From positions 62,001-126,000 of the forward strand of contig NZ_NMZM01000005.1 of assembly GCF_002751875.1 (NCBI RefSeq): DNA of 64,000 nt, written 5' to 3'. Both the position numbers and the translations under genes were made by a program. The first letter of the stretch is position 1. Every line of letters starts with the position of its first letter. Source of the DNA: Oceaniglobus indicus (GTDB taxonomy: Bacteria > Pseudomonadota > Alphaproteobacteria > Rhodobacterales > Rhodobacteraceae). The notes beneath the pieces were generated by a model that ran no database searches, was not told the origin of the DNA, and worked only from the letters and a program-made list of their open reading frames with translations. This document shows positions 17,684 through 27,267 of the stretch, in pieces.

Positions 17684-18013
17684 CTATGCCAGCCCGTCTT
17701 CGTCCAGCAGGTGCCGCCCCTGCCGGTCTTCGACTTCGATTACCCACAGATCGGGATCGAACCCGCGCTGTCGCGCGATGGCGGCGTCGGTGTCGGGTTC
17801 CGGCCCTTCGGTCAGGACGATCCACTGCCGCTCGCCGGACATCAGGTCGAACGAGCGCTGAAACACCTTTGCGTGACCATCCAGCGTGTTCAGCTTGATC
17901 AGGACCGCGCCGCCGGTGTCATCGCCGTGCGCCACGACGAACGCCGGAATAGCGTTCAGCGCAAGCCGCCGCAGATAGGCGGATACCCAGAAATCTGCCG
18001 TGAGTTTCGTCAT
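17684..18013 (-). CDS. DUF1491 family protein
   Basis: 109-residue cytoplasmic protein of the alphaproteobacterial DUF1491 family, function unknown. Visible family features are LTADFWVSAYLRRLAL near the start, GGAVLIKLNTLDG, the QWIVLTEGPEPDTDAAIARQ segment and DLWVIEVEDRQGRH at the end. It sits immediately upstream of recO with a three-base gap. In related genomes DUF1491 commonly lies between era and recO, so this is a standard member of the operon. Start at 18013 is preceded by GTGAAG on the minus strand. Confidence 0.85.
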   Translation of the reverse strand: MTKLTADFWVSAYLRRLALNAIPAFVVAHGDDTGGAVLIKLNTLDGHAKVFQRSFDLMSGERQWIVLTEGPEPDTDAAIARQRGFDPDLWVIEVEDRQGRHLLDEDGLA

Positions 18014-18122
18014 CGCAGCTTCACCTACCATCGAATGCAGGCCTCAAGATCGCCTTGAGCATTCTGCTGAAGATAGTCAGAATTGTAAAAGCCCACGAGA
18101 AAACAATCAAAAGTTGGTCAGC

Positions 18123-18320
18123 ATGCCCTACTGGAATCGGAAGTCCATCGCGAAGAAGCCGCTGATACCACAAGATGAGCGCGTATGTCAGCTGTGTGGA
18201 TACCGGTTTTTGTCCGGAATAATCGTCGTAGAGCGCGGCTATCCAATGAGAGCGCTATGCCAAAAATGCGCCGATCATCATGCTGACCGAGACTGGGACG
18301 ACCTGCCGGTAAAAAGCTAG
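18123..18320 (+). CDS. Small zinc-ribbon-like hypothetical protein
   Basis: 65-residue basic/polar protein containing CQLCGYRF and CQKCADHH, two CxxC knuckles 24 residues apart that could bind one zinc. I do not recognise it. It lies antisense to the surrounding operon, in the 366-base gap between era and DUF1491. The whole gap is visibly AT-richer, with AAA/ATA-rich codons, unlike its neighbours, which points to acquired DNA. No good ribosome-binding site precedes the ATG. The frame extends to a GTG at 18000 but would then overlap DUF1491. Confidence 0.5.
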   Translation: MPYWNRKSIAKKPLIPQDERVCQLCGYRFLSGIIVVERGYPMRALCQKCADHHADRDWDDLPVKS

Positions 18321-18379
18321 TAACGCATGAGACTAACGATAGAGGGGCGTCTACAGGTCCGCAGAAAGGACTAGCCGCG

Positions 18380-19288
18380 TCAATTCCCGTCCTTGAAGTC
18401 CAGCCCGATCTCGGTATAGCGCGCCGCCTCGTCCAGCCAGCCGGGACGCACCTTGACCTGCAGGAACAGGTGCACCTTGCGGCCCAGGAATTCTTCCAGT
18501 TCGGCGCGCGCCAGTTGCGACACGGTCTTGATCGTTTCGCCCTTCTTGCCGAGGATGATGCCCTTGTGACCATCCCGCTGGACATAGATGAACTGTTCGA
18601 TCCGGGCCGATCCGTCCTTCTTCTCCTCCCAGCTTTCGGTTTCCACTGTCAATTCATAGGGCAGCTCCTGATGCAGGCGCAGCGTCAGTTTCTCGCGCGT
18701 CATCTCGGCCGCGATCATCCGAAGGGGCAGATCGGCGATCTGGTCTTCGGGATACAGCCACGGCCCTTCGGGGATCGCCGTCGCCAGCCATTTGCGCAGG
18801 GCATCCACCCCATGACCCTTTTCCGCCGAAATCATGAAGGTTTCGCTAAAGGCGAAGCGGTCGTTCATCTCCTTCGTCAACGCCAGAAGCACCGGCGCCT
18901 CGACGCGGTCGATCTTGTTGATGGCCAGCACGACCGGCCGGTCGCCGACGTGTTCCTTGAGGTTGTCCAGAATGGCCTCGACCCCCTCGGTGATGCCACG
19001 ATGCGCCTCGATCATCATGACCACCACATCGGCGTCCGACGCGCCACCCCAGGCGGCGGCCACCATGGCGCGGTCCAGTCGGCGGCGCGGGCGAAACAAG
19101 CCGGGGGTGTCGACAAACACGATCTGCGCCTGCCCTTCCATGGCAATGCCGCGGATCCGGGCACGGGTGGTCTGCACCTTGTGGGTGACGATCGACACCT
19201 TGGCCCCCACCATCCGGTTGAGAAGCGTCGATTTTCCGGCGTTCGGTTCGCCGATCAGGGCGACGAATCCGGCGCGCGTTTCAGTCAT
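18380..19288 (-). CDS. era: GTPase Era
   Basis: Essential GTPase that binds 16S rRNA during 30S maturation. 302 residues. The G1 loop is [10 protein letters not shown]3 is DTPG and G4 is NKID. The C-terminal KH domain has the characteristic [21 protein letters not shown]. The ATG overlaps the rnc stop by four bases (19285-19288), the classic rnc-era coupling. The downstream operon is interrupted by the AT-rich patch at about 18030-18375. Confidence 0.97.
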   Translation of the reverse strand: MTETRAGFVALIGEPNAGKSTLLNRMVGAKVSIVTHKVQTTRARIRGIAMEGQAQIVFVDTPGLFRPRRRLDRAMVAAAWGGASDADVVVMMIEAHRGITEGVEAILDNLKEHVGDRPVVLAINKIDRVEAPVLLALTKEMNDRFAFSETFMISAEKGHGVDALRKWLATAIPEGPWLYPEDQIADLPLRMIAAEMTREKLTLRLHQELPYELTVETESWEEKKDGSARIEQFIYVQRDGHKGIILGKKGETIKTVSQLARAELEEFLGRKVHLFLQVKVRPGWLDEAARYTEIGLDFKDGN

Positions 19289-19971
19289 GGCTGTTGTTCC
19301 AGTCGGGTCAAAAGGGCAAGGGCGGCGGCCTGTTCGGCGGCGCGTTTGCTGGTGGCCTTGGCCTGCGCCACCTCGCCCGACACCAGGCGCACGTCGATGG
19401 TGAACACCGGCGCGTGGTCGGGGCCGCTGCGGGCGGTTTCGGTGTATTTCGGCGGCGGCTGCTTGCGCGCCTGCGCCCATTCCTGAAGCGCGGTTTTCGG
19501 GTCGCGCGAATCCGCGTCGACCGTGGCGATCCGGTCCTGCCAATGGCGCAGGATCACGTCGCGCGCGGCGCCGAGGCCACCATCGAGGTAAACGGCGGCG
19601 ATCACGGATTCCATCGCGTCGCCCAACAGCGCCTCTTTGCGCCGCCCGCCCGACAGCATTTCGGACCGGCCCAGTTTCAGGACCGCCCCCAGATCCATGG
19701 CGCGGGCCATTTCGGCGCAGGTTTCCTTGCGCACCAAGGCATTGAACCGTGGCGCCAATTTTCCTTCGGACGCGGCCGGGTCGGCCTCCAGCAAGGCTTC
19801 GGCGATGACAAGGCCCAGCACCCGGTCGCCGAGAAACTCCAGGCGCTGGTTGTCGGGCCGCGACGACGACGAAATCGACGCATGGGTCAGCGCGCGCACA
19901 AGATGGTCGGGGGTGGCGAAATCATGCCCCAGACGGCGCGAGAAGGCAGAGAGATCGGCCGACAGCTTCAT
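19285..19971 (-). CDS. rnc: Ribonuclease III
   Basis: Double-stranded RNA endonuclease for rRNA and mRNA processing. 228 residues. The signature [20 protein letters not shown] carries the catalytic acidic residues, and the second acidic cluster is [17 protein letters not shown]. The C-terminal double-stranded RNA-binding domain covers about 155-225 ([20 protein letters not shown] ... [10 protein letters not shown]). Overlaps lepB and era by four bases each. Confidence 0.97.
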   Translation of the reverse strand: MKLSADLSAFSRRLGHDFATPDHLVRALTHASISSSSRPDNQRLEFLGDRVLGLVIAEALLEADPAASEGKLAPRFNALVRKETCAEMARAMDLGAVLKLGRSEMLSGGRRKEALLGDAMESVIAAVYLDGGLGAARDVILRHWQDRIATVDADSRDPKTALQEWAQARKQPPPKYTETARSGPDHAPVFTIDVRLVSGEVAQAKATSKRAAEQAAALALLTRLEQQP

Positions 19972-20750
19972 TCGATCTTTTCAAAGAAACGATCGCCGCG
20001 CCATGTCCAGAAGAACAGCATCGATTTGCCGGCGGACGAGAAGATCACGCGATCGGCCCGACCGATGAGGTTTTCGAACGGCACGAACCCGACCCCGCCC
20101 GAGTTCTGGGAAAAGCGGCTGTCGGTCGAATTGTCGCGGTTGTCGCCCATGAAGAAATACTGGCCCACGGGAACGGTGAAGACCGGCGTGTCATCGGGCA
20201 GGCCGGTGCGGTCTTCGATGTTCAGAACATCGTGCGTCACGCCACCGGGCAGGGTTTCGCGATACCGATCCTTGACGCAATCCGCGCCGATGCCGACGTT
20301 TTCCTTGCAGCGGGGCAGATTGCCGACCGGGCCCTGTTTTTCATAGGTTTCAATGAATTGGCCCGCCGGTTCCTGCGGCGCCTCTTCGCCGTTGATATAG
20401 ACAACACCCTGCTTGACCTGGACCTGATCGCCCGGCAGGCCGATCAGGCGCTTGATGAAATCGGTGCCCTGGACGGGATGGCGGAAGACCACGACATCGC
20501 CACGTTCGGGTTCGCTTCCGAACCAGCGGCCGTCGATGAACTTGCACATCGAAAACGGGCAGGAAAGTTCGGAATAGCCATAGGCCATCTTGTTGACGAA
20601 CAGGAAATCGCCAACCAGCAGGGTGTCCTTCATTGATCCCGACGGGATCCAGAACGGCTGAAAGAAGATTGTGCGGAAAATACCTGCAATGACAAGGGCA
20701 TAGACCACCGTTTTCACGGTCTCCATGATACCCTCTTTTTTCTCCGCCAT
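19968..20750 (-). CDS. lepB: Signal peptidase I
   Basis: Inner-membrane serine protease that releases secreted proteins from their signal peptides. 260 residues. One N-terminal membrane helix ([17 protein letters not shown]) precedes the catalytic Ser in [13 protein letters not shown]. Box C/D with the catalytic Lys is [10 protein letters not shown]...[12 protein letters not shown], and box E is [11 protein letters not shown]. Start ATG at 20750 ([10 protein letters not shown]) is chosen over upstream codons, as the homologous region begins there. Between acpS (58-base gap) and rnc (overlap). Confidence 0.96.
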   Translation of the reverse strand: MAEKKEGIMETVKTVVYALVIAGIFRTIFFQPFWIPSGSMKDTLLVGDFLFVNKMAYGYSELSCPFSMCKFIDGRWFGSEPERGDVVVFRHPVQGTDFIKRLIGLPGDQVQVKQGVVYINGEEAPQEPAGQFIETYEKQGPVGNLPRCKENVGIGADCVKDRYRETLPGGVTHDVLNIEDRTGLPDDTPVFTVPVGQYFFMGDNRDNSTDSRFSQNSGGVGFVPFENLIGRADRVIFSSAGKSMLFFWTWRGDRFFEKIE

Positions 20751-20808
20751 GCCGTTTCCACCTTTGTGCGCAATTGTCGCCGCTAGATGAGCGCCGGAAG
20801 GCCCAGAG

Positions 20809-21234
20809 TCAAGTTGCGAGCGTCCCGCCGGGCACACCCAGCGGCCGCGCCTCGATCACGACAAAGGCCTGGGCCCATGGATGATCGTCGGTCAGCGTGA
20901 CGTGGATCACCGAATCGTAACCCGGCGGCGTCATCGAAGCCAGCCGATCGGCGGCCCAGCCGGTCACCGCCATCACGGGCTGGCCGGTGGGCAGATTGGA
21001 CACCGCCATGTCCTTCCATGCGATCCCCATCCGAAGGCCGGTGCCCAACGCCTTTGAACACGCCTCTTTCGCCGCCCAGCGTTTCGCATAGGTGCCGGCG
21101 ACGTCCATGCGCCGTTCCGCCTTGCGCTGTTCGGTTTTTGTGAACACGCGGTTGCGGAACCGGTCGCCGTGACGGTCCAGCACCCGCGCGATCCGTTCGA
21201 TGTTCGCCAGATCGGAGCCGATTCCGAGGATCAT
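20809..21234 (-). CDS. acpS: Holo-[acyl-carrier-protein] synthase
   Basis: Transfers 4'-phosphopantetheine from CoA to apo-ACP, activating fatty-acid synthesis. 141 residues. It shows the N-terminal [15 protein letters not shown] with the metal-binding Asp and the second motif [16 protein letters not shown] with the metal-binding Glu. The ATG at 21234 is the conserved start; upstream in-frame codons have no homology. The order pdxJ-acpS-lepB-rnc-era is widespread in proteobacteria. Confidence 0.96.
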   Translation of the reverse strand: MILGIGSDLANIERIARVLDRHGDRFRNRVFTKTEQRKAERRMDVAGTYAKRWAAKEACSKALGTGLRMGIAWKDMAVSNLPTGQPVMAVTGWAADRLASMTPPGYDSVIHVTLTDDHPWAQAFVVIEARPLGVPGGTLAT

Positions 21235-21293
21235 GTTTTCATGTGCTTTCCGTATGACCTGCCCAAGCGCCCGAGTGTGCACACGCGGACGGA

Positions 21294-22049
21294 TCAGGCG
21301 CGCGCTGCGTCCATCAGGCGGCGCATTTCGTGGATCGCGGGCCCAAGTCCGCGAAAGATCGCCTCGCCGATCAGGAAATGGCCGATGTTCAGTTCCATCA
21401 CCTGGGGGAACGCGGCAATCGGCGTGACGGTCTCATAGGTCAACCCGTGACCGGCGTGGACCTCAAGACCCAGACTGTCGGCGTAAGCCGCCATTTCGCC
21501 CAGCCGCGCACATTCGGCATCGCGTTCGGCAAACCGCCCTTCGGCGTGGGCGTCACAATAGGCGCCAGTGTGCAGTTCGATCACTTCGGCGCCGATCCGG
21601 TTGGCCGCCTCGATCTGGCGGGCATCGGCGGCGATGAAGATCGACACGCGGCAGCCCGCCTCGCGCAGGGGGGCGATGAAATGGGCCAGCTTGTTTTCCT
21701 CGCGCGCGACTTCCAATCCGCCTTCGGTCGTGCGTTCCTCGCGCTTTTCGGGCACGATGCAGACCGCGTGGGGGTTGTGGCGCAGGGCGATCTTCTGCAT
21801 CTCGTCGGTCGCTGCCATCTCGAAGTTCAGCGGAACGCTCAGGGTGGCCATCAGGGCTTCGATGTCGGCGTCGCCGATGTGGCGGCGATCTTCGCGCAGA
21901 TGCGCGGTAATGCCGTCGGCGCCCGCCTCTTCGGCGATCTTCGCGGCCCGCAGGGGATCGGGCGTGTCGCCGCCGCGCGCGTTCCTGACGGTGGCGACGT
22001 GGTCGATGTTGACCCCAAGCCGCAGACGTCCCCTTGCATGTTCGTTCAT
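21294..22049 (-). CDS. pdxJ: Pyridoxine 5'-phosphate synthase
   Basis: Final ring-forming step of de novo vitamin B6 synthesis, condensing 1-deoxyxylulose 5-phosphate with 3-amino-2-oxopropyl phosphate. 251 residues, TIM barrel. Features are [19 protein letters not shown] at the N-terminus, [14 protein letters not shown], the catalytic-Glu region [16 protein letters not shown], and LEVHAGHGL. The ATG at 22049 overlaps the DUF2062 stop by four bases. Confidence 0.97.
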   Translation of the reverse strand: MNEHARGRLRLGVNIDHVATVRNARGGDTPDPLRAAKIAEEAGADGITAHLREDRRHIGDADIEALMATLSVPLNFEMAATDEMQKIALRHNPHAVCIVPEKREERTTEGGLEVAREENKLAHFIAPLREAGCRVSIFIAADARQIEAANRIGAEVIELHTGAYCDAHAEGRFAERDAECARLGEMAAYADSLGLEVHAGHGLTYETVTPIAAFPQVMELNIGHFLIGEAIFRGLGPAIHEMRRLMDAARA

Positions 22050-22720
22050 ACCTGCCCCTCTTTCCGGCCCGACACGGCGTCGACCTTGGTTTTTGCCGCC
22101 TCGGCGATGGCACGCCGCTTGGCAAAGCTGTTCTTCATGCGCTTGATCCGGGCCTTCTGATAGGCCGTGATCAACGGTCGGCTGATCAGGTAGCACGCGC
22201 ACGCCGACACGATACCCGGAATGATGCCTCCCACCAGATAGGGCAGGAAGACATGTGCGAAAAATCCGTTCAGGCGGGTCCATTGCACCACGTCCGACGT
22301 GAAGATTGCCTTCAGGTTGCTCCAGAGTTCAAGCGACGCATAGGAAAACGCCGTGATCACCGAGGGCAGCGGCACACCGTGATGATACCCCAGCATCCGC
22401 GAGCCCAGCTCGACCGACACGGTCGCGATCACCGGGAAGGTCAGCGGATTGCCAAAGAAGGTGCCCAGCAGGGCGGCCAGGACGTTGCCGCGCATGATCC
22501 AGGCCAGAACGGCCGCGGCAAGGAAATGCAGCCCGAACAGCGGCGTGAAGCTGACGAAGACACCGGCGGCGATGCCGCGCGCGATCTTGTGCGCGGGATC
22601 GGGCAGCCGGCGCAAACGATAGCCGACATAACGCACGGCACGGGTCCAGCCGCCACGGGGATAGAAGAATTCGCCCATCGCCTGAAGGTAAGACCGTGGT
22701 GTGCGCCGCTTGAAGACCAC
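22046..22720 (-). CDS. DUF2062 domain-containing membrane protein
   Basis: 224-residue inner-membrane protein. The DUF2062 core is visible as [25 protein letters not shown], then [20 protein letters not shown], followed by two more hydrophobic segments. Function unknown; in some bacteria the domain is fused to glycosyltransferases. The C-terminus is strongly basic ([24 protein letters not shown]). It starts with GTG at 22720, preceded by AAAGGAAACGG on the minus strand. It lies between rsh and pdxJ. Confidence 0.87.
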   Translation of the reverse strand: MVFKRRTPRSYLQAMGEFFYPRGGWTRAVRYVGYRLRRLPDPAHKIARGIAAGVFVSFTPLFGLHFLAAAVLAWIMRGNVLAALLGTFFGNPLTFPVIATVSVELGSRMLGYHHGVPLPSVITAFSYASLELWSNLKAIFTSDVVQWTRLNGFFAHVFLPYLVGGIIPGIVSACACYLISRPLITAYQKARIKRMKNSFAKRRAIAEAAKTKVDAVSGRKEGQV

Positions 22721-22820
22721 GTTGGTTCCGTTTCCTTTCGACGGCGGCCAATGCCGTCAACCTTGTCCCGACGTGCGCCCGGCGCGTCGGTTTTTCAAGT
22801 CGCGCCCCCGCCCCCCCCGA

Positions 22821-24941
22821 TCAGGGTTTGCGCGTCAGGTCGCGGTGCCTGCTGATTGTGGCCACATCGCTGTCGGCTTCAAGCGAAAGACGCACGGCAT
22901 GCAGATGTTCCACATCGCGCACGTCCACGTCGATAATGAGGCGGAAGAAGTCCTGTTTTCTGTCCATGAAGTGCAGATCCGAGATATTCGCCTTCTGCTC
23001 GCCGATCAGCGAACAGATCCGCCCCAGAACGCCGGCGTCGTTGGAAATCGTCATGTCGAAGGACACGGTATAGGCGGCGGGGTGGTTGCCCGAATGCCAG
23101 CGCAGATCGACCCAGCGGTCGGTCTGGTTCTGCAATTCCTCGAGCACGGGGCATTCGATGGCGTGGATCCGCACGCCTTCGCCGCGATAGGTGATGCCGA
23201 CGATGCGTTCGCCCGGCACCGGCTGACAACAGCGGGCGCGCTGGAACGTCTGGTGCGGAGACAGACCGACGATGGCACTTTCGACGTCGATGGTTTCGCC
23301 GGGGCGCGCCGTCAGTTCGGGATAGATCCGTTCCACCACCGAGCGGGCGCTGAATTCGGCCGATCCCAGCCGCGCCAGCAGTTCGTCGGAATCCGGCAGA
23401 TGCATCCGGCGTGCGGCGGCGGTCAGCGCGCGGTCGGTCATCCGCTTGCCGACATGGTCGAATGCGACGCGGGCCAGTTCCAGACCCAGCTTGATGAACC
23501 GCTCGCGGTCCTCGTCACGCAGGGACCGGCGGATGGCCGTCTTGGCGCGGCCGGTGGCGACAACGTCGATCCATGTCGCCTGCGGGCGCTGGCCCTCGGC
23601 GGTCATGATCTCGACCGACTGGCCGTTCTTCAGCCGCGTCCACAGCGGCACGCGCAGCCCGTCGATCCGTGCGCCGACGCAGGAATCGCCGATGCGGGTG
23701 TGGATCGCATAGGCGAAATCCAGCGGCGTCGCACCGCGCGGCAGTTTCACCACATCGCCTTTCGGCGTGAAGCAGAACACCTGATCGGAATACATCTCAA
23801 GCTTGACTGCCTCGAGGAAATCCTCGTGATCCTCGGCGCTGTCCAAACGCTCGGTCAGGGTGGAAATCCACTTGACCGGGTCCACCGCGAACGGGTTGTT
23901 GGTGCGCACACCGTCCTTGTAGGCCCAGTGCGCGGCGACGCCCGCCTCGGCCACCTCGTTCATCTGGCGGGTCCGGATCTGAACCTCGACACGCTTGCCG
24001 TCACGGCCCGAAACCGTCGTATGGATCGACCGGTAACCGTTGGTCTTGGGCTGGCTGATGTAATCCTTGAACCGCCCCGGCACCGCCCGCCAGCGTTGGT
24101 GGATCACGCCCAGGATCGCGTAACATTCGGCCTCGCTCGTGCAGATCACGCGGAAGCCATAGATGTCGGACAGCCGCGAGAACGACTGTTTCTTCTCCTC
24201 CATCTTGCGCCAGATCGAATAGGGTTTCTTGGCGCGGCCGAACACCTCGGCCTCGATGTTCGCGCGGTCCAGTTCCAGCCGGATATCGCTGTTGATCTTG
24301 TGGATCACGTCGCCGGTGTCGCGCTGCAACTTGATGAAGCGGCGGATGATCGACGACCGCCCTTCCGAGTTCAGGACCTGGAACGCCAGATCCTCAAGCT
24401 CGTCGCGCATCCATTGCATGCCCATGCGGCCCGCAAGCGGCGCGAAGATGTCCATCGTCTCGCGCGCCTTCTGGACCTGCTTGTTCGGGCGCATGGAGCG
24501 CAGGGTGCGCATGTTGTGCAGCCGGTCGGCCAGCTTGACCAGGATCACCCGCAGATCCTTGGACATCGCCATGAACAGCTTGCGGAAATTCTCGGCCTGC
24601 TTGGTCTCGGTCGAGTTCAACTGAAGGTTGGTCAGCTTGGTGACACCGTCCACCAGTTCGGCGATTTCCTTGCCGAAGATTCTGGTGACTTCGGAATAGG
24701 TGGAATTGGTGTCTTCGATGGTATCGTGCAGCAACGCGGTGACGATGGTGGCGTCGTCCAGTTGCATGTCGGCCAGGATCACGGCGACGGCAACGGGGTG
24801 CGTGAAATACGGCTCGCCCGAATGGCGCTTTTGCCCTTCGTGCATCTTTTCGCCATAGGCATACGCCTCGGTCAGCATCTTTGCGTTGGTGCGTGGGTTG
24901 TAGGCGCGGACCAAATTGATCAGGTCATTGGCTGTCGTCAT
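22821..24941 (-). CDS. rsh: Bifunctional (p)ppGpp synthetase/hydrolase Rsh
   Basis: RelA/SpoT homologue that makes and degrades the stringent-response alarmone. 706 residues, full length. The N-terminal HD hydrolase is intact (HPVAVAVILADM and ALLHDTIEDT). The synthetase domain carries GFRVICTSEAECY and DYISQPKTNGYRSIHTTV. TGS follows at about 390-450 (CFTPKGDVVKLPRGATPLDFAY), and a C-terminal ACT domain (VSFDMTISNDAGVLGRICSL) completes it. It is the only Rsh in the window, downstream of rpoZ by 46 bases, the standard rpoZ-rsh pair. Confidence 0.97.
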   Translation of the reverse strand: MTTANDLINLVRAYNPRTNAKMLTEAYAYGEKMHEGQKRHSGEPYFTHPVAVAVILADMQLDDATIVTALLHDTIEDTNSTYSEVTRIFGKEIAELVDGVTKLTNLQLNSTETKQAENFRKLFMAMSKDLRVILVKLADRLHNMRTLRSMRPNKQVQKARETMDIFAPLAGRMGMQWMRDELEDLAFQVLNSEGRSSIIRRFIKLQRDTGDVIHKINSDIRLELDRANIEAEVFGRAKKPYSIWRKMEEKKQSFSRLSDIYGFRVICTSEAECYAILGVIHQRWRAVPGRFKDYISQPKTNGYRSIHTTVSGRDGKRVEVQIRTRQMNEVAEAGVAAHWAYKDGVRTNNPFAVDPVKWISTLTERLDSAEDHEDFLEAVKLEMYSDQVFCFTPKGDVVKLPRGATPLDFAYAIHTRIGDSCVGARIDGLRVPLWTRLKNGQSVEIMTAEGQRPQATWIDVVATGRAKTAIRRSLRDEDRERFIKLGLELARVAFDHVGKRMTDRALTAAARRMHLPDSDELLARLGSAEFSARSVVERIYPELTARPGETIDVESAIVGLSPHQTFQRARCCQPVPGERIVGITYRGEGVRIHAIECPVLEELQNQTDRWVDLRWHSGNHPAAYTVSFDMTISNDAGVLGRICSLIGEQKANISDLHFMDRKQDFFRLIIDVDVRDVEHLHAVRLSLEADSDVATISRHRDLTRKP

Positions 24942-24987
24942 CCGGTCCGCCGCCTTGCGCGCATGCCATGCTCTGCGCTTCTATGCC

Positions 24988-25341
24988 TTATTGCTGCCCC
25001 TGCGCTTCCATCAGGGCGCGGAGGAGCTTTTCCTCGCTCATGTCGTCTTCGGCGGGCTTGTCGGGCTGCCCGCCCATGAGCAGGGCCATCGAATCCTCTT
25101 CGGGTTCGTCGACCTCGATCTGGGTCTGGTGCGATTCGATCATCCGCTCGCGCAGATCATCGGCCCGCTGTGTCTCTTCCGCGATCTCACGCAGCGACAC
25201 CACCGGGTTCTTGTCGTTGTCGCGATCCACCGTCAGGGCAGAGCCCGCGGCGATTTCGCGCGCCCGGTGTGCGGCCAGCATCACCAGTTCGAATCGGTTC
25301 GGAACCTTGTCAACGCAGTCTTCAACCGTCACGCGGGCCAT
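24988..25341 (-). CDS. rpoZ: RNA polymerase omega subunit
   Basis: Small RNA polymerase subunit that aids assembly and forms part of the ppGpp site. 117 residues. The conserved N-terminus [20 protein letters not shown], the [13 protein letters not shown] helix and [12 protein letters not shown] are visible. The C-terminal 50 residues are acidic and variable, as in other alphaproteobacteria. Co-directional with rsh, in keeping with its role in the stringent response. Confidence 0.96.
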   Translation of the reverse strand: MARVTVEDCVDKVPNRFELVMLAAHRAREIAAGSALTVDRDNDKNPVVSLREIAEETQRADDLRERMIESHQTQIEVDEPEEDSMALLMGGQPDKPAEDDMSEEKLLRALMEAQGQQ

Positions 25342-25433
25342 GGGACACTCCTGTTCGGAAAGAAAAGCCTAAGCGGCCTTCATATGCCCCGTGAATTTTC
25401 TTGACAACCCGAAACGCCCTGTTTTCCGGGCCA

Positions 25434-26024
25434 TCAGAGGGGACGAACCGCGTTTTTTTCGTCCGACGGCAGGACATCGACCATTTGACGCACCGTCAGG
25501 CCCGAAACCGGGTGGCGCCAGTCGGGCGCGATGTCCAGCAAGGGAATCAGCACGAAGGCGCGATCCTGCAACCGCGGGTGGGGCAGGATCAGCGTTTCGG
25601 GCGTCTCGACCCGCTGCCGGACCGGGGGTAGATCGCGCCAGTGGGCGAATGTGGCGGCATCGGGCAAGACAAGATCACCCATGGCCAGCAGGTCCAGATC
25701 CAGCGTCCGCGCGCCCCACCGCACGCGCCGCACCCGACCCATCGCGGTTTCGATCCGGTGCAACAGCGCCAGCAGCGCCTTGGCCGGCAGATCGGTCCGC
25801 AACCCGATGGCCGCGTTCAGGTAATCGGGTCCGGCCCCGGCGGGAAAGCACGGCGTGCGGAAAAAACGGCTGGTGGCCACGATATCGCACCCTGCCGCAC
25901 CGATGGCATTCAAGGCGTCATTCAGCCGATCCGACAGGTCATGGCCGGGCACGGTTGCGTTCGCGCCAAGGGCGACCAAAGTTGTCGTCGCGTCCAATGA
26001 AGTGAATGGCGGTTGTCTCGACAC
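25434..26024 (-). CDS. folK: 2-amino-4-hydroxy-6-hydroxymethyldihydropteridine diphosphokinase
   Basis: HPPK of folate synthesis: pyrophosphorylates 6-hydroxymethyl-dihydropterin with ATP. 196 residues. The signature RWGARTLDLDLLAMG carries the Mg-binding aspartates; VALGAN at the start and PHPRLQDRAFVLIPL near the end are the other family blocks. It reads toward rpoZ with a 92-base gap and is divergent from the NYN gene; whether it shares the rpoZ transcript is unclear. Confidence 0.94.
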   Translation of the reverse strand: MSRQPPFTSLDATTTLVALGANATVPGHDLSDRLNDALNAIGAAGCDIVATSRFFRTPCFPAGAGPDYLNAAIGLRTDLPAKALLALLHRIETAMGRVRRVRWGARTLDLDLLAMGDLVLPDAATFAHWRDLPPVRQRVETPETLILPHPRLQDRAFVLIPLLDIAPDWRHPVSGLTVRQMVDVLPSDEKNAVRPL

Positions 26025-26122
26025 GTATTTTCCCTAGATAAAGCAGGTCGGAATTATGCGGGCTACCACCACTCACACACTCACGGAAGCTTGTCCGCGC
26101 GGTTTTTGGAAGGGTTTATTTA

Positions 26123-26719
26123 ATGTTCTACCGAGACGAACGGCTCGCGCTGTTCATCGATGGCTCGAATCTGTATGCGGCTGCCAAGGCCCTGGGGTTC
26201 GACATCGATTACAAATTGCTGCGCCAGGAATTCATGAGGCGGGGCAAGATGCTGCGTGCCTTCTATTATACTGCGCTGTTGGAAAACGACGAATATTCGC
26301 CGATCCGGCCGCTGGTGGACTGGCTGCATTACAACGGCTATTCCATGGTGACCAAGCCTGCCAAAGAATACACCGACAGCCAGGGACGGCGGAAGGTGAA
26401 GGGCAACATGGATATCGAACTTTGCGTCGATGCCATGGAACTGGCGCCGCGGGTCGATCACATCGTGCTGTTTTCGGGCGATGGCGATTTCCGCCCGTTG
26501 GTGGAAAGCCTTCAGCGGGCGGGCGTGCGCGTGTCGGTCGTGTCGACGATCCGCAGCCATCCGCCGATGATCTCGGACGAACTGCGCCGCCAGGCCGATA
26601 ACTTCATCGAACTGGAAGAGTTGAAGGATGTGATCGGCCGCCCGCCCCGCGAGCCGCGCGAGGACGACAGGTCGCAAAACACCGAAGAGCGCACGGCGCG
26701 CGAGGTCGCGGGCCAATAG
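26123..26719 (+). CDS. NYN domain protein (LabA/DUF88 family)
   Basis: 198-residue PIN-like nuclease-fold protein. The first strand carries LALFIDGSNLYAAAKALG with Asp13; conserved acidic residues follow in NMDIELCVDAMELA and LFSGDGDFRPLVESL, the canonical LabA/DUF88 metal-site pattern. These proteins are predicted RNases; a biological role in this lineage is not established. The last 30 residues are charged and likely disordered. It starts 98 bases from divergent folK; an AT-rich GTTTATTTA just upstream of the ATG may help initiation. Confidence 0.92.
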   Translation: MFYRDERLALFIDGSNLYAAAKALGFDIDYKLLRQEFMRRGKMLRAFYYTALLENDEYSPIRPLVDWLHYNGYSMVTKPAKEYTDSQGRRKVKGNMDIELCVDAMELAPRVDHIVLFSGDGDFRPLVESLQRAGVRVSVVSTIRSHPPMISDELRRQADNFIELEELKDVIGRPPREPREDDRSQNTEERTAREVAGQ

Positions 26720-26753
26720 GGTCCGCTTGCAGACATGCAAAGGCCAGCGCCGC

Positions 26754-27197
26754 ATGATGGCGGTGGCCCTTTCGCTGGCGGGGTTGTTCGTCACCGCCTT
26801 CGGTGCTGCGACGATCCTGCCTTTCCAGTCCGAAATCGTCTTTGCCGCCCTTCAGTTGCGCGCCGATATATCGGTGTTCTGGCTGGTTGTCGTGGCCAGC
26901 ATCGGCAACACGCTGGGGTCCTGCGTCAATTATGCCATGGGCCTCTGGGTCGAACGGTTTCGCGGGCGGCGCTGGTTTCCGGTGAACGACGATCAGATGG
27001 CCCGCGCCAAGGCGTGGTATCTGAAATGGGGCGTCTGGAGCCTGCTGCTGTCCTGGGCGCCGCTGGGCGATGCGATCACGCTGATGGCGGGGGTCATGCG
27101 CACGCCGCTGTGGCTGTTCATGGTGATGGTCGGCTTTGCCAAGACCGTGCGTTATATTGCCTTCGCGGCGCTGACTGCCGGCGTGCTGTCGCTGTGA
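26754..27197 (+). CDS. YqaA-family / SNARE-associated membrane protein
   Basis: 147-residue inner-membrane protein related to YqaA and the DedA/VTT group. It has a helix at the start, the FQSEIVFAALQLRADISVFWLVVVASIGNTLGS block (a VTT-type re-entrant region) and W-rich KAWYLKWGVWSLLLSWAPLGDAITLMAGVMR. The role may be lipid or small-molecule transport, not established. Two adjacent ATGs (26754 and 26757) are plausible starts; a TTG at 26727 is less likely. Follows the NYN gene by 34 bases and may be co-transcribed. Confidence 0.82.
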   Translation: MMAVALSLAGLFVTAFGAATILPFQSEIVFAALQLRADISVFWLVVVASIGNTLGSCVNYAMGLWVERFRGRRWFPVNDDQMARAKAWYLKWGVWSLLLSWAPLGDAITLMAGVMRTPLWLFMVMVGFAKTVRYIAFAALTAGVLSL

Positions 27198-27267
27198 CGC
27201 GGGGCCGGGTCTGGACGCCTGCCGCCTGCGCCATTAGCTGTGGGGCGGACCACGCCGGAGACTGACC

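Noticed and set aside
18000-18122. GTG-start extension of the zinc-ribbon ORF to 18000
   Set aside because: It would overlap the DUF1491 start antisense and adds no conserved sequence; the ATG at 18123 is preferred.
22701-25079. 792-codon open frame antisense to rsh
   Set aside because: Shadow of rsh; translated product is His/Arg/Asp-rich without family features.
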